From Anisakis pegreffii (Eukaryota > Nematoda > Chromadorea > Rhabditida > Anisakidae), in contig JAPYMA010003038.1 of assembly GCA_035041965.1 (NCBI GenBank), forward strand, positions 186,001 through 250,000: DNA of 64,000 bases, in the 5' to 3' direction. Positions 59,438-64,000 of the stretch are shown in pieces. Position 1 is the first letter of the stretch; the number at the start of each line of letters is the position of its first letter. Made by a program: the position numbers and the translations under genes. The notes beneath the pieces are model-generated. The model was not told the origin of the DNA. It did not search any database and saw only the letters and a list, made by a program, of their open reading frames with translations.

Positions 59438-61236
59438 ATGTTTTTCCTAGCATCTTGAGAATCAACTAGCTCGTCGAGATATTTTCTATTACTGCTAGCT
59501 ATATCTGATTTCATTTGCTTCTGATTCTCATTGTGGTCCATTAAAGTCCATTTTGCTACATTATCGAGTTTTCGATTGCACGCGTTATTCGGTTTGCTAT
59601 CAAAAAAACGTTTCAGAAATATAATTTTCTGTTTCTTATCAAAATGATTTGTGTGAGATTGTAAACATTTGTTCGTGACTGAATATTTCAAATCGATTTC
59701 GGTCAGTATTTCGTGACAGAATTGAATGAAGCTATTCAGCGGATATATTTGTCAAATGATTATGGGCAAGTCTGGATGGAACGATCAAGAGGATCTTACA
59801 ATTAGGTCGTATTGTTGTTGGGATAGAACTGTTATGTAATACCATCTGCAAAAATGCGAGCAACACATTTTTCATAAACAAATGAATATTTACTTCCGTT
59901 TGAATGCGATCTTTACGCGTTTGCTTTGAATCACTGTGAAGTTGATATATTAATACTGGGATTTTATGGAGTCGAATGTTGACATATGTTATCAAATATG
60001 GCAGTCGAGCTCTCATAATTATTCTCAGTTACTCCGCAAATCTTTCGCTACAACCAAATAATCATGCTCGAGTTCATCCACATAGCTTCGATTGCACAAC
60101 GAAATGCGATATTTCTCGAAGTGTTGTCTTACTTGTCTTACTTCAGTCACTTTCACTTGTAGTTTATGACAACGAACAACGATAAGAATTGGTTTCGTTC
60201 TGCTCAGAATTGTTGCATTCAGAAATATTCATCCTTAACCAACGATAAATTATGTGCTGAAACTACGGAAATGAGTAAATGCAATGAAAGTAAATGCTAT
60301 CTCTTCAATACAGCAAAAGTCGAACCATAAAACAATGCGGTAATCAGAAACCATCAAAACCGAAACCCATCAAAACCATTTGCTATTGCATAATATTTTC
60401 CCTGATTTCAGTTCATATGTACATATCGCAGCGAACGTTTGTTTTTGTTCATCGCTGTTCTAATTAGTTGTTCGTGCATCCATCTCACATGGTTTGTGCA
60501 TGTTCATGAGATTTGTTTACACATATATTCGCTCATCACTTCGCTCTATATGACCAGTGAATCTCAGGTAGTGTTCGTCGGGGAGCAATTTTTTGCACGG
60601 GGGGGTCCCCGCGGGGAGTAAATTGGACGGGGGGTCCCCGTGAAAAAGTCGGGGAGCAAATTGCGCGGGGGAGGTCCCCGCGGGGAGTAAATTGGACGGG
60701 GGGGTCCCCGCAAAAAAGTCGGGGAGCAAATTGCGCGGGGGGGAGCGCTCCCCGCGTTCCCCGCCGGGGTCCCCGACGGGGACCCCGTTCCCCGACGAAC
60801 ACTAATCTCAGGCATAACTGCGATAATGTACTAAGTGTATAACTATTAATAAATTTTGAAAAAAAAATTCTTTCCAACCTCTCAATGGCTTGCTATTGTT
60901 TAGGCGTAAAACTGCCATGCATACGAATCTTTAGTAATTGATCACAGTCGATTAACATATTTCTGGATGGCAGTTATCGGAGGAAGAGAGCAAATATTTC
61001 GTCGTTATGAACTAACTTAAGTCTTTATTCAAAGATGCATGACCAAAGACCGCACGTTTATTAGAATCGTCCACCTTCTTTTTCACTTCAACCGTTGTTT
61101 CTCTCATATTCAATAATCGTTCCGTGATTTCGCATCGTTTGACGCTATTCAGAATCCTCAGCCGCATTAGTCGTGAAATTTCTTTGAAAATTCTATCACT
61201 TGCTATATATGGAAGTATTCCGTTCGTCTCAAGCAT
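59438..61236 (-). CDS. Coding-like exons, possibly the 5' part of the 55203-57916 gene
   Basis: Four minus-strand stretches have polar, charged sequence unlike chance frames. 61012-61236 reads ASDRIFKEISRLMRLRILNS then KRCEITERLLNMRETTVEVK, with a GTTAGT donor before its stop. About 60030-60215, after ttctgagcag, reads TKPILIVVRCHKLQVKVTE, with GTAAGA donors following and an open frame beyond (RQHFEKYRISLCNRSYVDEL). Near 59890-59940, DSKQTRKDRIQTE ends in a GTAAAT donor. About 59438-59610 reads KLDNVAKWTLMDHNENQKQM and ends ARKNIE before TGA. Phases between them are not all compatible, so the model is incomplete or they belong to more than one gene. The GC-rich element at 60569-60804 sits in the gap between the first two. 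No family is recognised. Confidence 0.35.
60569..60804. mobile_element. 236-bp GC-rich element with inverted ends and 8-bp target duplication
   Basis: Ends tagtgttcgtcgggga ... tccccgacgaacacta are a perfect inverted repeat, flanked by the exact 8-bp duplication atctcagg (60561-60568 and 60805-60812). Inside are about two copies of a roughly 68-bp unit built from ggtccccgcggggagtaaat and gtcggggagcaaattgcg, which is itself partly palindromic. GC content is far above the rest of the window. The duplication length and TAGTG start fit a hAT-type miniature element. It contains no gene; short frames through it are only reading of the repeats. Confidence 0.9.
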
Positions 61237-61968
61237 ATGCGTGCATCTCGCATGTAATTAAATTCACAGCTAATTCTTCGTTGGTTCATTCAGCGTATTG
61301 AGTTGCTGAAATTACTGAGTGCTCCATGTTGCACTCTTTCGAACTTAGCTTTTTTCCATCATGCCGTTCACCTCGCATATTCTCGCACGTCATTTAGATC
61401 ACTTCAGTATTTCCACTGTTTACTATCCAGGCAATCAATGTTTTCAAAAATGTTTTTTTGCCTGCTAATCCAATCGATCAAATGTCAGCTGGTTTTTCCA
61501 TCGCACTATTCCATAGAGGATGAACTAGTTGAATATTTGAATGACCAAAAATAGTTTCAGTGGAACAAAACAATTGCGCTGGTATTACCAGCAGAAGGTG
61601 TTTTGTTGCTGCAAAAAATATGTTGATCGAAAAGCCTCAAACTGAAATTGTTTTCGCTGTGATTAGACAAGGATAATTTCCTCGTGACATTTTCCGTTAG
61701 GATCAAGTAAACCGGTAAACAATAATCACAAAAAATATCACGGTCAAGCCCTATCAAAATTCAGTAAAGAATTTGGTATCCAGCAAAAGCAGTAGTATAA
61801 GTCTGTTTAGTTATTTTGACAACTGTGGACCCGTATTATTTTCCGACGAAGGAATGCAATTAATTGCAGTACCTTATATGTGTGACCGCAGGTGATTGCT
61901 TAGATGTTCAACCAGTTTTAAGTCATTGTTTTTCAAAAAATTCCCTGTACTGTTTCATTAGTTCTCAG

Positions 61969-62079
61969 AAGAGGATACTGTCTACTAAACGAGAGCGCTT
62001 CCCAGTCTTGAGATTGGAAGAAAACACTGGCATTGCTAATGTAGGCAACTGCGATTCAGACACAGATTACTGGCAGTGA
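61969..62079 (+). CDS. Probable terminal exon of a plus-strand gene
   Basis: After the strong acceptor gtttcattagttctcag the frame reads KRILSTKRERFPVLRLEEN, then TGIANVGNCDSDTDYWQ and a TGA. The polar, acidic end looks like a true C-terminus. Upstream exons are uncertain: a plus-strand frame at about 61490-61554 (HYSIEDELVEYLNDQK) could be another. It may be a separate gene divergent from the minus-strand exons at 61236, or the far end of the SKICH gene. Family unknown. Confidence 0.4.
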   Translation, partial: KRILSTKRERFPVLRLEENTGIANVGNCDSDTDYWQ

Positions 62080-63877
62080 CGGTAGCTGAGACAGAGACAT
62101 CGCAAACACTCACAGTCAACAAGACGTTTTTATCAAATGAAGAGGTAGTTAAGAATAGGCGAATGTGAAAGCTAATATTCGTCCACTTTGTCGAATTAGA
62201 ACGTATTTTACTGCTCTTAAAGTGTATTTACTGCTATTGAAAGAGGGACGAAGTATTAATCCTTACGAGAATTATTTCTCTATAAACTGGTAAAAAACTC
62301 ACTTATTTCCTCGATGAAGACATTTTGAGGCCATAAAGAAGCATACCGCTAATCTTCGAGTTATTGCATGAGAAGAAAAGGTAATGATCAGAGTGAATGG
62401 TTTCCAGATTAGCCTTTAGAACTGAGGGGTGTGATGGACATACAAGATCAGTGTTTTATCAACATTACGCACAAATACGTAACAAAAGATTAATCTGAAG
62501 TTGAGTAACACGGTCGAGTACATTGTGATATTTGCGCCACATTTCACTTCCTTTGCGACATCATCCTTTCGGATATCCTCAAAGCTTCCCTGTTCCGCGG
62601 AAGACAGTAAGGTCCGAGTTTCATCTGATTGTTACTGAATCCTGCGTAAATATTATCGGGTTGTTTATGATCCACTCTGGTAAAACTCTTTGAAAAAACC
62701 AACCATTTGAGGATGAAACTGATCGTTTGTGCGATGCATTATTCACAAGAATTCGAAAGTCGTGATTTGATGTATTCGATATATCAAACATGACAAGATG
62801 ACATACATATTTGACGTATCGAACATTCAGATGCATTCATTTTCCAGAAAATCATTTCTCTATAAATGGACGACTATGACATTCAGGAGCAGGTGTTTTC
62901 TTCTTGATAGTTAATGTAACACTTGATTGTGAACTTATAAAACTTCACAGTATTACCATTCTAATTCGAAAGTATTTATGGTCCGAACAAGACACTCTGT
63001 GGCATCAAGAAAGGGAGATTTACGAGCATCTGAAAAAAGTGAATCATCGGTTGTAAAAAAAGAATGGACTTTTTTCTCTCTTCAACGAGTGAATCTATTC
63101 ACTTGCTTGCCACCATAGTGGGTTTCTAGGATTTTTCTTCGTTCCAAAATGAGACTTCTTTTTCTAGAACTTTTTTTCTTTTTAAAACAGTACTCTTTTT
63201 TCAAAACACATATGCAACGGTAAGCAGGTTTCTATATTGTCTATTATAGAGCGAAATAGGTTCAATAGGTTCAGTCTAGCAGGTAGTATGCTTTGCGTAG
63301 AGAAAATATTTTTCTCGAGTAGAAAGCCAATGAACTCACGAGTCGTTGAGTTCAGGCTTGCAAATTTCTCCGTGTTTTCCAAAGTACCAAACAGTATGCC
63401 TGCACAGTAGTGAGAAAGTTTGTGAATGATCTTCAACCCGATCGCAGGAACAGCGGTGAAAAAGCCGGAAAACAGACTTCAGATTCAGTTACTATCGGAT
63501 TAAAGTTGGATTGGTCACCCACTCCGTATCTGTGCTCATTCCGAATCTTAACAAAATTTGTCGCTTCTAAGAATGATTATCATACTAAAAAGTATTTTTG
63601 AGCCCAAAATCTTCTGGTCTATGAGACCATTTTCTCTTTGTTCTTTAATTTCTAAGTGTTTTTGTATCACTCAGTTTCAATCTTTAACATTTTGCATTTA
63701 GAAAAAAACCATTTTCCCCTTACATAAGAATCGCTCAGAGACCTGTGCTCATTAATTATTCAGTTGTACATAAGAATATATTTCAATTAATAATTTAGTC
63801 ATGTTATTCGGAAGTCGCCATTCACTTTAATTAATTTTTGCGTCAATATCCTCACTCCTTTCATTGTCAATCAATGA
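62080..63877. other. Intergenic, nothing supported
   Basis: No in-phase exon pairs on either strand. The last few hundred bases are AT-rich and should hold the promoter of the gene starting at 63878. Confidence 0.45.
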
Positions 63878-64000
63878 ATGACGAACAAGACGTCATTTTC
63901 AACTGTGGCCAAAGAAAGTACGATTGATCTGCCAGAATCATTCTATGCTGATAAAAAGCGCAAAGAAATGAAGATTGAAAAATTGCTAAGTGGCTCAAAA
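63878..64000 (+). CDS. First exon of a gene cut by the window edge
   Basis: From the ATG at 63878 an open frame of 41 codons runs off the end: MTNKTSFSTVAKESTIDLPE, then SFYADKKRKEMKIEKLLSGS. It is polar and Lys-rich, a typical soluble N-terminus. An ATG four bases upstream (63874) opens a different frame that stops after 17 codons. No family can be named from this piece. Confidence 0.45.
   Translation, partial: MTNKTSFSTVAKESTIDLPESFYADKKRKEMKIEKLLSGSK

Noticed and set aside
60515..60877. Overlapping Pro/Arg-rich minus-strand frames
   Set aside because: They are translations of the GC-rich tandem repeat inside the mobile element at 60569-60804, in all frames, not genes.
1..64000. CRISPR arrays, bacterial operons, phage or plasmid genes
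   Set aside because: No regularly spaced repeats, ribosome-binding sites or long uninterrupted genes. The spliced animal genes show this is eukaryotic nuclear DNA.

Overview
The window looks like nuclear DNA from a nematode or a close relative. It is AT-rich and intron-dense, with short exons (about 25 to 300 bases) and many tttcag 3' splice sites. It also holds animal-only gene families: an SH3BP5/REI Rab11 exchange factor, an ELMOD GTPase-activating protein, an OTUD6 deubiquitinase, a LOTUS germline protein and a SKICH-domain protein. I see no rRNA, tRNA, snRNA, spliced-leader gene or CRISPR array. The species assignment is inference. All exon models were read by eye from splice signals, phase and homology, so single boundaries may be wrong.

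Layout. Bases 1 to 33,788 carry five genes, all on the minus strand: the SH3BP5/REI homologue (1747-6259, 10 exons, 498 aa), an unrecognised 14-exon gene (11756-18161), a LOTUS-domain gene (20260-23477), an ELMOD gene (26509-29039, about 320 aa) and an OTUD6 gene (29609-33788, 317 aa). A small plus-strand gene with a signal peptide (12568-13174) sits inside an intron of the second gene. A decayed RTE-type retrotransposon (about 24240-24785) lies just upstream of the LOTUS gene. From 33,928 the coding strand changes to plus: a Cys-rich 108-aa protein, a small protein with an SV40-like nuclear signal, fragments of an unassigned gene near 37.4-38.2 kb, and a four-pass MARVEL-like protein (38909-40127). 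The 40.1-47.6 kb stretch is gene-poor. A SKICH gene starts at 47648 and runs right, probably to about 55.1 kb. It converges on an unrecognised minus-strand gene whose last exon is at 55203-55364 and which extends left to right to at least 57.9 kb, perhaps 61.2 kb. A plus-strand terminal exon (61969-62079) and the first exon of a gene cut by the window edge (63878-64000) close the window.

Mobile DNA. Two 1.2 kb non-autonomous elements of one family (36099-37300 and 48304-49554, opposite orientations) and one 236-bp very GC-rich element (60569-60804) each have terminal inverted repeats and an exact 8-bp target duplication, as hAT elements do. The second 1.2 kb copy lies next to, or inside, an exon of the SKICH gene.

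Most notable points: repeated use of unusual splice signals (GTT donors such as GTTCGT and GTTAGT, and AAG acceptors such as TTAAAG and TTTTAAG) in genes whose homology fixes the boundaries; the 8-bp-duplication element family and its placement in the SKICH gene; and two small peptide or Cys-rich genes that a standard ORF search would miss. The genes do not form one pathway. Several act in membrane traffic or small-GTPase control (REI/Rab11, ELMOD/Arf, MARVEL, SKICH), but the order gives no evidence of functional coupling, apart from a possible operon of OTUD6 followed by ELMOD.
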